From Luteimonas abyssi (GTDB taxonomy: Bacteria > Pseudomonadota > Gammaproteobacteria > Xanthomonadales > Xanthomonadaceae), in contig NZ_KQ759763.1 of NCBI RefSeq assembly GCF_001482195.1, positions 1,151,321-1,215,320 on the forward strand: a stretch of 64,000 nt of DNA. Direction: 5' to 3'. This document shows, piece by piece, positions 7,886 to 16,799 of the stretch (the first letter of the stretch is position 1; each line of letters starts with the position of its first letter). A model generated the notes under the pieces. That model did not search any database. It saw nothing but the letters and a program-made list of their open reading frames with translations, and was not told where the DNA came from. Position numbers and translations under genes: made by a program.

Positions 7886-8488
7886 ATGGTCGCGAATGCA
7901 GCGCCTTCTGGATGCTGGGACCGGAGACGACCGCCGGGCGTGCATCGCCTGCGCGTGGCCGCCGTGGTCGCCATGCTCGGCGGGGCGCTGGCCGCATGTG
8001 GACCGGCGGGCCCTGCTGCAGGGGGGACGGACGCCGGGCGAGCTTCTGCATCCGATCAGGTGTCCGCCGAAAACGCCGCGGTCTCGAACGCGACGGCCTC
8101 CAACGATCCCTTCTCCGCGTCCGCCGCGGAAGTGTCGTCACCCGCGGGAAATTACGTGCGCGAGGGACGCAGCTTCGCCCGCCTGGCCTTGGCGCCCGAT
8201 GGCGATGCATGGGAGATCCGTCTGCATGCGGGAGGCGATCCGGAGGACGGCGCGGGTATCGCGGCCGATTGCGAGGTCCACGCCCGCGGTCGCCTGCGTG
8301 ACGGCCGGATCGACGCGGCGGTGGTGCCGTTCGAAGGCCAGACGATCAGCGTGAGCGCAGCCGATCTGGACGCGTCGCCGGCCAGCATCGTCGTGGCGCT
8401 GGACGGCGATGTCGCGCAGGTGGAGAGCGACTTCGATGGCTGCAGCCTCGGTCTGACGCTCGGCGGGCGGTTCCAGCGCGAGGACTGA
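7886..8488 (+). CDS. Putative lipoprotein, candidate immunity partner of the LysM/lysozyme protein
   Basis: A 200-residue protein with a lipoprotein signal ending in the lipobox LAAC (C38 from the ATG at 7886). The ATG sits four bases after the previous stop but lacks a ribosome binding site; a GTG at 7940, preceded by GGAG, would give a cleaner signal (MHRLRVAAVVAMLGGALAAC), and may be the true start. A low-complexity Ala/Ser/Gly segment (about 40-85) leads to a compact mature domain with two cysteines (ADCEVHARGRL and FDGCSLGL) that could form a disulfide. No known family recognised. Tight coupling to a peptidoglycan hydrolase suggests an envelope-located inhibitor, but this is inference from position. 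Confidence 0.65.
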   Translation: MVANAAPSGCWDRRRPPGVHRLRVAAVVAMLGGALAACGPAGPAAGGTDAGRASASDQVSAENAAVSNATASNDPFSASAAEVSSPAGNYVREGRSFARLALAPDGDAWEIRLHAGGDPEDGAGIAADCEVHARGRLRDGRIDAAVVPFEGQTISVSAADLDASPASIVVALDGDVAQVESDFDGCSLGLTLGGRFQRED

Positions 8489-8556
8489 CGGCGTCCGGGT
8501 GTCAGCGCCGGGGAGTATCCACGGCTGGAATCCCGATGCCGATCGCGACCGGTCGC

Positions 8557-9777
8557 TCAGCGCGCCAGATCGAGCCACACCAGCCGGTGGTCGCTGCCGT
8601 CGACGATTTCCGCGCCCGGCGTGCCCGGGGCCGGCCAGTAGACGCCACTGTCGATCAGACGCATCCCCGTGGAGGGCAGGGCGTAGTCGAGGCGCAGCAC
8701 ACCGACCCGCGGGCCGAAGTCGCCGGTGCCGTGTGCAGGTGTGCCGCGACGGTCGGCGTGGGCTTCGCGCCTGGCGCCTGCGGCGGCCAGCCCACCTTGG
8801 CTGGCGGGCGTGGCATGCCGCATGACCCGTGGGTGTTCGATCAGTTCGACGATCGCCTCGTGCCGACCGTCGCCGTCGGCCGGATCGTTGTTGAGATCGC
8901 CCAGGATCACGAAACGCGCCTCGGCGTCGAGCCCGCCGCAACGGCCCGCGTCGTCGCACAGCCACGGGTGCTCGCCGGGCGACAGGTAGTCGGTCCATAG
9001 CCGGATCTCGTCGGCGTTGCGGCGGCCGTTGCGGTCCTCGGGGCCGTCGAAGACCGGTGGCGTCGGATGCGAGGCGAGCACGTGCACCGTGCCCAGGGGC
9101 GTGCGTACCGGCACGTCCCAGTGCGATTTGGACGAAAGCCGAAGCTGCGACCACACCGCATCGGTGTGGAACGGGCGGCCGTCGTCGGGCCAGACCGGGC
9201 GTCGGGCGTCGGGCATCTCGCTCCAGCGCAGGTGCTGGAAGGTGCGCGCCTGCGCCGTATCGATGGGGTACTTCGACAGCAGCAGCATGCCGTACTGCCC
9301 GGGATGCAGGCCGTAGCCCCAGGCATCGTTGCCGTAGGCGCGTCCTTCGGTGCCGATCCGGCCATCGCCATCGAGGTCGAGCCCGCTGGCCACGCCGGTG
9401 TTGACCGGGGCGAAGTAGCGGTACGGATAGCGCAACGCCTCGCCGCCGCCGGCCTGGGCGACCTCCAGATAGCGGCGCTGGAACACGTCGGCGGCTTCGC
9501 CGGCGGCGTCGTGGTCGAACTCGTTGAGCAGCACCACGTCCGGACGCACACGTTGCAGCACGGCGGCGACCTTGCGGGCGTCGTCGTCGCCGGCGCGCAG
9601 ACGTGCGACCAGGCCCCCGGCCGTTTCGGCGTAGAGCGACGCGTTGTAGGTGGCGATACGCAGATCGGCGTCGGACATGGCGCGGCGGTAGGCGGCGGGG
9701 TCGCCGTGGACGTGGACGCGAACGCAGCCGGCCAACAGGCACAGGGCGGCGGCGGACAGGAGCAGGAATCGGATCAT
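8557..9777 (-). CDS. Endonuclease/exonuclease/phosphatase-family lipoprotein
   Basis: A 406-residue protein with an N-terminal lipobox (LLAGC, C18) and an EEP (DNase I-like) fold: [18 protein letters not shown] with the metal-binding Glu, a LASHPTPP strand, [11 protein letters not shown] and a final [11 protein letters not shown] with the catalytic Asp-His. Members hydrolyse phosphodiester or phosphoester bonds; the substrate is not evident. The aspartate-rich stretch [13 protein letters not shown] near residue 110 resembles a calcium loop. Its ATG at 9777 overlaps the bpt stop by four bases, so it is the last gene of a PAP2-bpt-EEP operon. Confidence 0.8.
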   Translation of the reverse strand: MIRFLLLSAAALCLLAGCVRVHVHGDPAAYRRAMSDADLRIATYNASLYAETAGGLVARLRAGDDDARKVAAVLQRVRPDVVLLNEFDHDAAGEAADVFQRRYLEVAQAGGGEALRYPYRYFAPVNTGVASGLDLDGDGRIGTEGRAYGNDAWGYGLHPGQYGMLLLSKYPIDTAQARTFQHLRWSEMPDARRPVWPDDGRPFHTDAVWSQLRLSSKSHWDVPVRTPLGTVHVLASHPTPPVFDGPEDRNGRRNADEIRLWTDYLSPGEHPWLCDDAGRCGGLDAEARFVILGDLNNDPADGDGRHEAIVELIEHPRVMRHATPASQGGLAAAGARREAHADRRGTPAHGTGDFGPRVGVLRLDYALPSTGMRLIDSGVYWPAPGTPGAEIVDGSDHRLVWLDLAR

Positions 9778-10502
9778 CGGGAGGGTTCGGGTTCGGTCAT
9801 GTCGTGCCAGCCGCGGCCGTCGAAGGATTCCAGCGGACGGAAGCGGCGTTTGTAATCCATCTTGCCGTGGCCGTCGATCCAGTAGCCCAGATAGAGATGC
9901 TGCCGGCCTTCGCGCAGGCCCCATTCGATCTGCCGCAGGATCGCCAGCGTGCCCAGGCCGCGCGCGACCTCGTCGGGCTCGTAGAAGGTGTAGACCGCCG
10001 ACAGCGCCCCCTCGACCAGGTCGGTGACCGCGACGGCGAGCAGACGCTCGCGCGTGCGCAGTTCGAGAAAGCGACCCTCGGTCCAGCGGCCGAGCAGGAA
10101 CTGGTCGAACTCGGCCGCGCCGTGGCCGTCCATGCCGCCATCCGGATGCCGTGCGCGCAGGTAGCGGCGATACAGTGCCAGTCGCTCGTCATTGCGCTCG
10201 GCCGGTTGCACACGCATTTCGACGTCCGCATTGCGGGCCAGGCAGCGCCGCTGGCTGCGGTCGGGCGCGAAGCGCGCCAGCGGAATCCGCACCGGCACGC
10301 AGGCGCGGCAGTCGATGCAGTGCGGCCGGTAGACGATGTCGCCGGAGCGGCGGAAGCCCCAGTCCAGCGCCTGGGCGTAGAACCGCGGCAGACGCGGGTC
10401 GCGCGGGTCCAGCACCAGATCGCGCGCGTCGCGCTCGGGCCAGTAGCCGCAAGGATGGGTACCGGTGTGAAACAGGCGCAGGCTGTCGGTGTCGACGGTC
10501 AT
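9774..10502 (-). CDS. bpt: Aspartate/glutamate leucyltransferase (bacterial ATE-like)
   Basis: A 242-residue member of the bacterial arginyl/leucyl-tRNA-protein transferase family, which adds Leu to proteins with N-terminal Asp or Glu and so marks them for ClpS/ClpAP degradation. Diagnostic features are the N-terminal [17 protein letters not shown] block (C18) and the CIDCRAC cluster (C62, C65, C68), and the C-terminal [15 protein letters not shown] motif near residue 210. Start at ATG 10502; an in-frame codon at 10532 is upstream inside the PAP2 gene. Overlaps both neighbours by four bases (ATGA), indicating translational coupling. Confidence 0.92.
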   Translation of the reverse strand: MTVDTDSLRLFHTGTHPCGYWPERDARDLVLDPRDPRLPRFYAQALDWGFRRSGDIVYRPHCIDCRACVPVRIPLARFAPDRSQRRCLARNADVEMRVQPAERNDERLALYRRYLRARHPDGGMDGHGAAEFDQFLLGRWTEGRFLELRTRERLLAVAVTDLVEGALSAVYTFYEPDEVARGLGTLAILRQIEWGLREGRQHLYLGYWIDGHGKMDYKRRFRPLESFDGRGWHDMTEPEPSR

Positions 10503-11065
10503 GGTGCCGTGCCTCCGATCACCGGCCACCATCCTGCGAGGGCGCCCGCCAAGGTGCCGGCCACGACATCACGCGGCGTGTGCCGCCGCAGTGCCAGCCG
10601 GGATGCCGCCACGGCCACCGTCAGCGCCGCCATCGCCAGGCCGGCGACCGGTTGCCAGGCCCATAGCAACACCGTGGCGTAAGCGGCGAAGGCGGCATGC
10701 AGCGACAGCTTGCACAGGCGTGTGGTCAACAGGGCGACGGCGACGATCGCCGCGGCCATGGCCAACCGTCGTGCCAGCGCGGGATCGGGCAGCGCCAGCA
10801 GCGTGCCGATCGCCAGGAGCGGCAACAGGAACCGGTTGAGGTCGCGGCGTTCGCCGTCGCGGCTGGCGTCCACATGCGCCCAGCGTCCCTGCCGGACCCG
10901 CCACCACGACCAGCCCATCACGGCGGTGCCGGCAATCGTCAGGCCGGCCATTGCGCCGGCCGTGCCGGCGGCGCCGACGGCGGCCATCGGCAGCAGCAGC
11001 GCGAGCGCCAGCACCGGCAACGGATGGCCGGCGATCGAAACCAGACGGGCGATAGGGGTCGACAT
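10499..11065 (-). CDS. PAP2-type membrane phosphatase-like protein
   Basis: A 188-residue membrane protein with several hydrophobic helices. The C-terminal part carries the PAP2 signatures in short form: [12 protein letters not shown] (SxH) and [16 protein letters not shown] (SRx5HxxxD), while the first KxxxxxxRP motif is not obvious. Family members dephosphorylate lipid phosphates such as phosphatidic acid or undecaprenyl pyrophosphate. The ATG at 11065 was chosen because upstream residues of the open frame are not membrane-protein-like. First gene of the operon with bpt and the EEP lipoprotein; divergent from the EF-hand gene. Confidence 0.72.
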   Translation of the reverse strand: MSTPIARLVSIAGHPLPVLALALLLPMAAVGAAGTAGAMAGLTIAGTAVMGWSWWRVRQGRWAHVDASRDGERRDLNRFLLPLLAIGTLLALPDPALARRLAMAAAIVAVALLTTRLCKLSLHAAFAAYATVLLWAWQPVAGLAMAALTVAVAASRLALRRHTPRDVVAGTLAGALAGWWPVIGGTAP

Positions 11066-11210
11066 GCCTGTGCAGCATACCGAAGCGGTTCGCGCGACCT
11101 GCGACTGTCGAGGCGCTGAACACGCGCCCGCGCCGGTCAACCGTGTCGTGGCGGCAGGCGTTGATGGGACACCTGCGGTCGGAACGGCCGCCTCTTGGAG
11201 ATTGGACACG

Positions 11211-11942
11211 ATGAAGATCCGGATGCTCGCCGCGGCCACCGCCGCGATGTTGATCAGCCTGGGCGCCCACGCGGCCCCGCAGGAGGGCGGACCGCGCCAG
11301 AACGCGCGCGCGATGCAGCTCGACACCAACGGCGACGGCGTCGTGGACCGTGCGGAGGCGGCGCAGTCGCCACGTCTGGCACGCCATTTCGAACGGCTCG
11401 ATCGCGATGGCGATGGCCGCCTGACCGCGGACGAGTTGCGTCAGGCGCGTCAGGGCAAGGGGCCGCGGCACGCGCGCGGCCCGCAGGGTGTCGACGGGCT
11501 GGCACGTCTGGACACCGACGGCGATGGCCGCATCAGCCGCGCGGAACTGGAGGCCGCCCAGGCCCGCCGCGAGGCGCACCGTGCCGAGCATGCGCAGCGA
11601 GGCGAACGCGAGCGTGGGCCGCGGTCCGCACGCTCCGGCGAGCGTCCGCAGCGTCCGGACCTGCTGGCGAATTTCGATGCCATCGACACCAATCGAGACG
11701 GTGTGCTCGACCGTCGCGAGCTGCACACCTGGCTGGAGGCGCAGCGTCCGCAGCGCGAGGCCGAACGCCGGCAGCGGCTGGAGGCGCGCTTCCGCGCTGC
11801 CGACCTCAACGGCGATGGGCGGCTGAGCCGGGTCGAAGTGGCGGAGGCGATGCCGTGGCTCGAAGACCGCTTCGCCTGGCTCGATGTGGATGGCGACGGT
11901 TTCCTCAGCCTGGAGGAATTGCGGCCGCCGGCGGCGCGCTGA
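11211..11942 (+). CDS. Exported EF-hand protein with six calcium-binding loops
   Basis: A 243-residue protein with a signal peptide (cleavage near AHA-AP, residue 21-22). Six canonical 12-residue EF loops start at D38, D64, D101, D159, D198 and D225 (DTNGDG, DRDGDG, DTDGDG, DTNRDG, DLNGDG, DVDGDG), each ending in Glu. They form two groups separated by an Arg/Gln-rich basic linker (about 115-150). Such proteins in xanthomonads are periplasmic or secreted and presumed to bind calcium; no enzymatic domain is present. GGAG precedes the ATG at 11211. A strong terminator follows. Confidence 0.88.
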   Translation: MKIRMLAAATAAMLISLGAHAAPQEGGPRQNARAMQLDTNGDGVVDRAEAAQSPRLARHFERLDRDGDGRLTADELRQARQGKGPRHARGPQGVDGLARLDTDGDGRISRAELEAAQARREAHRAEHAQRGERERGPRSARSGERPQRPDLLANFDAIDTNRDGVLDRRELHTWLEAQRPQREAERRQRLEARFRAADLNGDGRLSRVEVAEAMPWLEDRFAWLDVDGDGFLSLEELRPPAAR

Positions 11943-11991
11943 GGCCGACGCAACGCGCCGCGGCTGAGGACGCATGGTGGATTGTGGGGTC

Positions 11992-12021
11992 GCCCGGGTC
12001 ACGATGGCCCGGGCTTTTTTT
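11992..12021 (+). terminator. Rho-independent terminator of the EF-hand gene
   Basis: GCCCGGG (11992-11998) pairs with CCCGGGC (12008-12014) across a nine-base loop and is followed by seven T residues (12015-12021). It lies 50 bases after the EF-hand stop codon. Confidence 0.85.
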
Positions 12022-12220
12022 GCGTTCGTCGCCAGACTGCAGGATCGTCGGCGACAAGGAAGCCCATCGGTGTCGTGCTTTTTTCCTGAGGTCCCGTTCG
12101 GGGAAAGACCCTGTCCACTGGCCACAGGTTTTCCCGAATGCCGGGGGAGGTCGCATGCATTCCGTCCAGGGCGAACTGCGCGAGCCGCGCACTCCGAACG
12201 GCATTCGGAGGGTGGACAGG

Positions 12221-13369
12221 TCAGGGGGTGGACAGGAACGCGATCGCCAGTGCGCCGAGGACGGTGATGTTGCTGATCAGGACGCCACTCGGGCCGAACG
12301 ACAGCCGGTAGCCCAGCTGGCGCCAGTAGGCCGACTCGGGATTGCGGGCGGCATCGCGCGCGGCCAGCGGTTTCATCACCCTGGGCAGGGTGACCAGCAT
12401 CATGTAGTTCAGCACCACGAGCGAGGCGACGATCGCGATCGCCATCGGAACGCGCGACGCGAACGCGAGTGAGCAGAGGACGGACACGCCGATGCAGGCC
12501 GCCCCCACCACCAGGTAGCGGTCGTAACAGCGCAGGATCGCCTTGCGTTCGGCATCGTTGTCGGCGTAGCGCACCAGGACCTTGCGGAACAGCCAGGCGG
12601 TCAGGGCGCCGCTGAGAACGCCGGTCACCACCGCACCGACGGTGCCGAACACCAGTTTGCCGACCAGGCCACCGGCCATGGTGCCGCCCGTGGTCGCCAT
12701 GCCGGCCGCGGCGGCCGGCTTGCTGATGCTGCCCAGTCCGGCAGTGACCGCGACGGCGAATGCGGTACCCGGTGCACTGCCGCCGGCGAAATCGCGGAAG
12801 CGCTCCAGCAGTTCCGTGCGCAGGCAGCGGCGCGCGCGCGACAGGCGCTTGCGCACGGCCGCGTCCGACAGGCCCAGCAACTCGGCGACCTGTTTCGAGT
12901 TCTGGCCCTCGCGGTAGTACAGCAGCAGGACCTCGCGGCTGTCCTCGGGCAGCTCGGAGATGAGCTCGGCGGCGATGGCGTCGCGTTCCTGGTCAAGCAG
13001 GCGCCCGGCGGGACAATGGTCGGGATCGGCCGCCCGCGCGATGGCGAGTTCGGCGACCTCGCCATCGAGCGGGCGGTTGCGGTTGGCGCGCAGGTGGTCG
13101 CGGGCCAGGTTGCGGGTGATCTGCCGCAGCCAGGGCAGGAAGCTGTTGGGATTCTGCAGGCGGGGCAGGTGGCGCCAGGCGGACAGGAAGGCCTCCTGCG
13201 CGATGTCCTCGCTGGTGCCCACGTCGCGGGTGATCGCCAGGGCCACCGAGGTGACCGTGTTCTGGCTGGCGGCCACGATGCGCCCGTAGGCATGCGCGTC
13301 ACCGCGCGAGGCGGCGGGCAGCTCGCGGCGGATCAGGTCGTCGATGTGCAGGGGGCAGGCGGCGTCCAT
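12221..13369 (-). CDS. ECF-type sigma factor with C-terminal membrane domain
   Basis: A 382-residue protein. Residues about 25-95 form sigma region 2 (SEDIAQEAFLSAWRHL; FLPWLRQITRNLARDHLR), and residues 130-190 form region 4 (LPEDSREVLLLYYREGQNSKQVAELLGLSDAAVRKRLSRAR), so it should direct RNA polymerase to alternative promoters. Unlike a normal ECF factor (about 170-200 residues) it continues with a Gly/Ala-rich stretch and four hydrophobic segments (about 235-262, 285-303, 307-327, 361-380). No separate anti-sigma gene lies beside it. The start is the ATG at 13369; residues upstream of it in the open frame are not conserved-looking. The membrane part may tether or sense (inference). Confidence 0.82.
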   Translation of the reverse strand: MDAACPLHIDDLIRRELPAASRGDAHAYGRIVAASQNTVTSVALAITRDVGTSEDIAQEAFLSAWRHLPRLQNPNSFLPWLRQITRNLARDHLRANRNRPLDGEVAELAIARAADPDHCPAGRLLDQERDAIAAELISELPEDSREVLLLYYREGQNSKQVAELLGLSDAAVRKRLSRARRCLRTELLERFRDFAGGSAPGTAFAVAVTAGLGSISKPAAAAGMATTGGTMAGGLVGKLVFGTVGAVVTGVLSGALTAWLFRKVLVRYADNDAERKAILRCYDRYLVVGAACIGVSVLCSLAFASRVPMAIAIVASLVVLNYMMLVTLPRVMKPLAARDAARNPESAYWRQLGYRLSFGPSGVLISNITVLGALAIAFLSTP

Positions 13370-13535
13370 GGTGCATTCCGGCAGGGCGGTCCTTCCCCGA
13401 CGACGATGGGCGGCAAGTGTGACCCGCGCCGTCGCCGGGGGCCAGTGCGCCGACGTGCCGAAGTCCACGGCGGTCGCCGCGATCCGCCGGGCAGCCCGAT
13501 GACCGGGCGGTGGCCACGTGCGCCGCGCTGCGGCC

Positions 13536-13943
13536 TCAGAAGGTGTAGATCACCATGGCGGCGATGATCGCGATGGCGATCAGCAGCACGCGGCGATAGC
13601 GCATGATCGTCTGCTGGGTGCTACGCGGGAGGACCGGGTCGGCCGGGGCCGGTGGGACGGCCTGGTGGCTGCCCAGCGGCGAATCGGCGACCGGCCGGGT
13701 GGTGGGCCGGGTCAGCCCGGTGGCGCGCATGATCTCCCGCGCACGCGGCTGGTCCTCGGAATGGATCACCCATACCGCCGCGTCCGGGCCGTTGCCGCCG
13801 TTGGCCCGGTAGCTGAAAGGACGGCGGCGCTTGCCGTGGTACGAGCGGCCGTTGGTGATGCGTACCTCGATCCCCTCGTCCTCGAGGAGTTGGGCCACTT
13901 TTTCCGCGTTTTCCAGCCGCGGGCTGCTGAATACTTCTCTCAC
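13536..13943 (-). CDS. DUF2007-like protein with C-terminal membrane anchor
   Basis: A 135-residue protein. The N-terminal 75 residues match the short DUF2007 pattern (REVFSSPRLENAEKVAQLLEDEGIEVRITNG, then WVIHSEDQPRAREIMRA), a PII-like fold of unknown function. A Pro-rich spacer leads to one hydrophobic helix (about 115-133). In Xanthomonas annotations similar proteins are called pathogenicity-like, a label without functional support here. It lies 17 bases upstream of tesB's stop side on the same strand, reading away from tesB, so tesB and this gene are probably cotranscribed. Confidence 0.7.
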   Translation of the reverse strand: MREVFSSPRLENAEKVAQLLEDEGIEVRITNGRSYHGKRRRPFSYRANGGNGPDAAVWVIHSEDQPRAREIMRATGLTRPTTRPVADSPLGSHQAVPPAPADPVLPRSTQQTIMRYRRVLLIAIAIIAAMVIYTF

Positions 13944-13960
13944 GTCTTCAGTCTCTCAAT

Positions 13961-14860
13961 TCACTCGTTCGAGGGCACCTGGGCCGCCGCGGCGGCGTCG
14001 CGCACGACGCGGATCAGGCCTTCCTGTGCAGTGCTGGCGACCAGCCGCCCCTGGCGGTCGTAGATGGACCCGCGGGCCAGCCCGCGCGAATCCTGGGCAT
14101 TGGGGCTGTCGATCGCGTACAGCAGCCAGTCGTCGACCCGGAACGGCCGATGGAACCAGAGCGCATGGTCGAGCGAGGCCATCTGCACGTTGGGCTGGTA
14201 GTAGCTGATGCCGTGCGGGAAGGTCGCGGTGCCCAGCAGATGGAAATCCGATGCGTAGGCGAGCAGGGCGCGGTGCAGCTCGGGCGCATCGCCGACCCGC
14301 TCGCTCAGGCGGAACCAGACCTGCTGGTAAGGCGGGCGCTTGGGTGGGTCGAGCTCGTCACGGGGGTAGACATGACGGAACTCGAACGGGCCGGTGCGGC
14401 TGAGCCAGCGCTGCACCTTGGTCGGCAGGGTCGCGAAGACCTGCTCGGGTACCGAGGGCGCGGGTGCGATGTCTTCCGGTGCGGGCACCTCGGGCATCGA
14501 AAGCTGATGGGTGGCGGCCCCGGCCTCCTCGCCCTGGAACGATGCCGCGCAGAAGAAGATCACCCGGCCGTGCTGGATCGCGGTGACCCGGCGCACCGAG
14601 AAGCTGCCGCCCTCGCGGGTGCGATCGACCTCGTAGACGATCGGGTGTTCGACATCGCCGGCGCGCAGGAAGTACGCGTGCAGCGAGTGCGCGGCGCGCG
14701 GTTGCGTGAGCGTGGCCTGTGCCGCCGACAGCGCCTGGCCCAGGACCTGGCCGCCGAACACGTACTTGGTGCCGATGTCGCGGCTCTGGCCGCGGAACAG
14801 ATCCTGCTCCAGGCGTTCGAGGGTCAGCAGGTCGACCAGTTCGGAAACGTGCGCGTTCAT
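13961..14860 (-). CDS. tesB: Acyl-CoA thioesterase II
   Basis: A 299-residue double hot-dog thioesterase that hydrolyses medium and long acyl-CoAs. TesB family features are visible: LEQDLFRGQSRD near the start, GGQVLGQALSAA, the HSLHAYFLRAGD strand, and in the second half the LASLDHALWFHRPFR and GLARGSIYDRQGRLVASTAQEGL motifs containing the Asp/Gln-type catalytic network. Length agrees with the family (about 286-300). Start at the ATG at 14860; upstream in-frame codons add a basic, non-homologous extension. Followed after 17 bases by the DUF2007-like gene. Confidence 0.9.
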   Translation of the reverse strand: MNAHVSELVDLLTLERLEQDLFRGQSRDIGTKYVFGGQVLGQALSAAQATLTQPRAAHSLHAYFLRAGDVEHPIVYEVDRTREGGSFSVRRVTAIQHGRVIFFCAASFQGEEAGAATHQLSMPEVPAPEDIAPAPSVPEQVFATLPTKVQRWLSRTGPFEFRHVYPRDELDPPKRPPYQQVWFRLSERVGDAPELHRALLAYASDFHLLGTATFPHGISYYQPNVQMASLDHALWFHRPFRVDDWLLYAIDSPNAQDSRGLARGSIYDRQGRLVASTAQEGLIRVVRDAAAAAQVPSNE

Positions 14861-15010
14861 GCGATGGCGGGGCGAGCGGGGACCGTGAATTATAGGGCGC
14901 GACCGCTGCACGCCCTGCCAACGCGGCTTCGCTCGCATCGGCCGCGTTGCCGGAGGCGGCACAATGCCGGCGTTGCGCGACGCAGCGGGGCACGTCCGGC
15001 GTCCGGTGCG

Positions 15011-15589
15011 TCACGCGGTGCGGGGCGGGACCCAGCGTTCCAGACCGCAGTGCGCGAGTACCGTGTCCCAGGGAAACATCGGGCCGGGATCGACCTTGCG
15101 CGCCACCTCGACCGCGGGATCGTCGGCGGAGGGAACGCGTTCGGTGTCGAGGTCCTCGTGGCCGGCGATCCGGCGCAGTGCCGGCAGGCGCGCACGCAGC
15201 TGCGCCAGCAGGTCGAGCAGGCCGGCGATCTGGGTGTCGGGATACGGCTCGTCCATGGTTTGCCGGTCGCTGTGGTACCAGTGCGGATACCGGCCCCGGT
15301 TGACCAGCTCGATACCGACCGAATCCGCGTTCCAGCCGCGCACGTGATGTGCGACGCGTTCGGCGGGCACGTACTCGACCAGTCGGCCGTCGCGATCGAT
15401 GTACCAGTGCCCACTGGCGCCGGTGCCGGCATCCGGATAGAGCACGCGCTCTCCATACTCGCGGGCCATGGCCAGGTCGGGCAGCTCGGTGCAGTGGATC
15501 ACCACGAGATCGACCCGTGCGGGGTCGCGTGCGACCAGACGTTCGACGTAAGGCAGCGGCTGGAGATCGATGGGGCGGGAGCTCGTCAT
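15011..15589 (-). CDS. N-acetylmuramoyl-L-alanine amidase, AmpD-like (Amidase_2)
   Basis: A 192-residue Amidase_2 domain with little else. The zinc-binding pattern is present: VVIHCTE (H32), AHHVRGWNADSVGIELVNRG, AGHEDLDT and a C-terminal KVDPGPMFPW. No signal peptide or lipobox is seen, so it is probably cytoplasmic and cleaves the stem peptide from anhydro-muropeptides during cell-wall recycling, as AmpD does. No ampE or ampC is nearby, so the ampD name is not assigned. Divergent from the MOSC gene with a 60-base gap. Confidence 0.8.
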   Translation of the reverse strand: MTSSRPIDLQPLPYVERLVARDPARVDLVVIHCTELPDLAMAREYGERVLYPDAGTGASGHWYIDRDGRLVEYVPAERVAHHVRGWNADSVGIELVNRGRYPHWYHSDRQTMDEPYPDTQIAGLLDLLAQLRARLPALRRIAGHEDLDTERVPSADDPAVEVARKVDPGPMFPWDTVLAHCGLERWVPPRTA

Positions 15590-15649
15590 GTCCCGATGCT
15601 ATCAGTGCGGCCGAGACGGCGCGCGATGCCCGCTGCTAGCATTCGGCGG

Positions 15650-16168
15650 ATGACCAGACTGCCTCCGCCCGGTTCCGATCTGTATCGGCTGATGACCTGT
15701 TTTCCCGTGCCCGGTCGCGTCGATTGGCTCGGCCTGCGCCCGGCCCGCGATGTGGACATGATCGAGGTCGGGGCGGCCACCGCCCGGGCCGGCGGCGGTC
15801 TCGAAGGCGATCGCTACGCAGGCGGCAGCGGCAAGCGCGGGGTGACCTTGATCCAGGCCGAGCATCTGGCCGCGATCGCCGCGCTGGCCCGGGTGCCGGA
15901 CCTCGCGCCGGCACGCCTGCGACGCAATGTCGTGGTGGCCGGCATCCCGCTGATCGCGCTGAAGGGACAACGGTTCCGGATCGGCGACGTCGTTCTCGAA
16001 GGCACCGATCCCTGCGATCCGTGTTCGCGCATGGAGGCCACCCTGGGCGCAGGTGGCTACAACGCGATGCGCGGCATGGGCGGTCTGTGCGCGCGCGTCG
16101 TCGAGGGCGGCGTGCTGCGCGTCGGTGACGCGGTCGTCCATCTCGATGCCGCCGGGGCTTCGGCGTGA
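15650..16168 (+). CDS. MOSC domain protein
   Basis: A 172-residue single MOSC domain, the C-terminal sulfur-carrying module of molybdenum cofactor sulfurases and YiiM/YuaD-like proteins. Recognisable stretches are [64 protein letters not shown] with the conserved cysteine, and a late [11 protein letters not shown]. The ATG at 15650 follows GGCGG weakly; the frame is open far upstream but only antisense to other genes. The stop overlaps the next start (GTGA). Confidence 0.82.
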   Translation: MTRLPPPGSDLYRLMTCFPVPGRVDWLGLRPARDVDMIEVGAATARAGGGLEGDRYAGGSGKRGVTLIQAEHLAAIAALARVPDLAPARLRRNVVVAGIPLIALKGQRFRIGDVVLEGTDPCDPCSRMEATLGAGGYNAMRGMGGLCARVVEGGVLRVGDAVVHLDAAGASA

Positions 16169-16695
16169 GCGCATGCGGTCATTGCATCCTGTCGCACGGG
16201 TTCGAAAGCGGACCCGATGCCGCCAAGGTCACCGCGCTGGCCGAAGTGGCCGAGCGCCTGGGATGGAGCCACGAACGGCCCGACTACACCGATCTCGACG
16301 CGCGTCGCGACGTGAGCCGGTTCGGCGATGTGGCAGCCCGGCTCGCCCGCCTGCAGACGCTGGCCCAGGATGCGGCCGCGCGCGGACCGGTGGTGCTGGC
16401 CGGTTCGAGCCTGGGGGCGTGGATCTCCGGCCGGGTCTCGCTGCAGGTGCCTGTCGCCGGGATGTTCCTGATGGCGCCTCCGGTGCGCATGGGAGAGGCG
16501 CCACCGCTGGAAGCCGCGGCGGTGCCGGTGTCGGTCGTGCACGGCTGGGGCGACGAGCTGATCCCGGCGGCGGATGTCGTCGCGTGGGCGTCTGCGCGGC
16601 GCGCAGCGTTGCTGCTGGTCGACGATGGTCATCGGCTGGCCGCGCACGTCGAGGCCTCGGCGGAGGCGTTCGCGCGGCTGTTGGCCGCACTCTGA
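16165..16695 (+). CDS. Small alpha/beta hydrolase (YqiA/RBBP9-like)
   Basis: A 176-residue hydrolase with a compact alpha/beta fold: [15 protein letters not shown] at the N-terminus, the nucleophile elbow [18 protein letters not shown] with an acidic residue and DDGHRL with the likely catalytic His. The order fits short esterases of the YqiA/RBBP9 kind; substrate unknown. It starts with GTG at 16165, overlapping the MOSC stop codon, so the two are translationally coupled. Confidence 0.75.
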   Translation: MSACGHCILSHGFESGPDAAKVTALAEVAERLGWSHERPDYTDLDARRDVSRFGDVAARLARLQTLAQDAAARGPVVLAGSSLGAWISGRVSLQVPVAGMFLMAPPVRMGEAPPLEAAAVPVSVVHGWGDELIPAADVVAWASARRAALLLVDDGHRLAAHVEASAEAFARLLAAL

Positions 16696-16799
16696 CTGAT
16701 CGCGCCTGCGCGCGGCCGCAACCGCGCATCGATGCGCGCGCATGCGCGTGCGGGACGCCGCATCGGCGACAATGCGCGTTCCCCGTGTCCGGACCCGAG

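Noticed and set aside
14889..15010. Possible extra gene between tesB and the AmpD-like gene
   Set aside because: Open frames here are continuations of shadow frames and have neither start signals nor protein-like composition.
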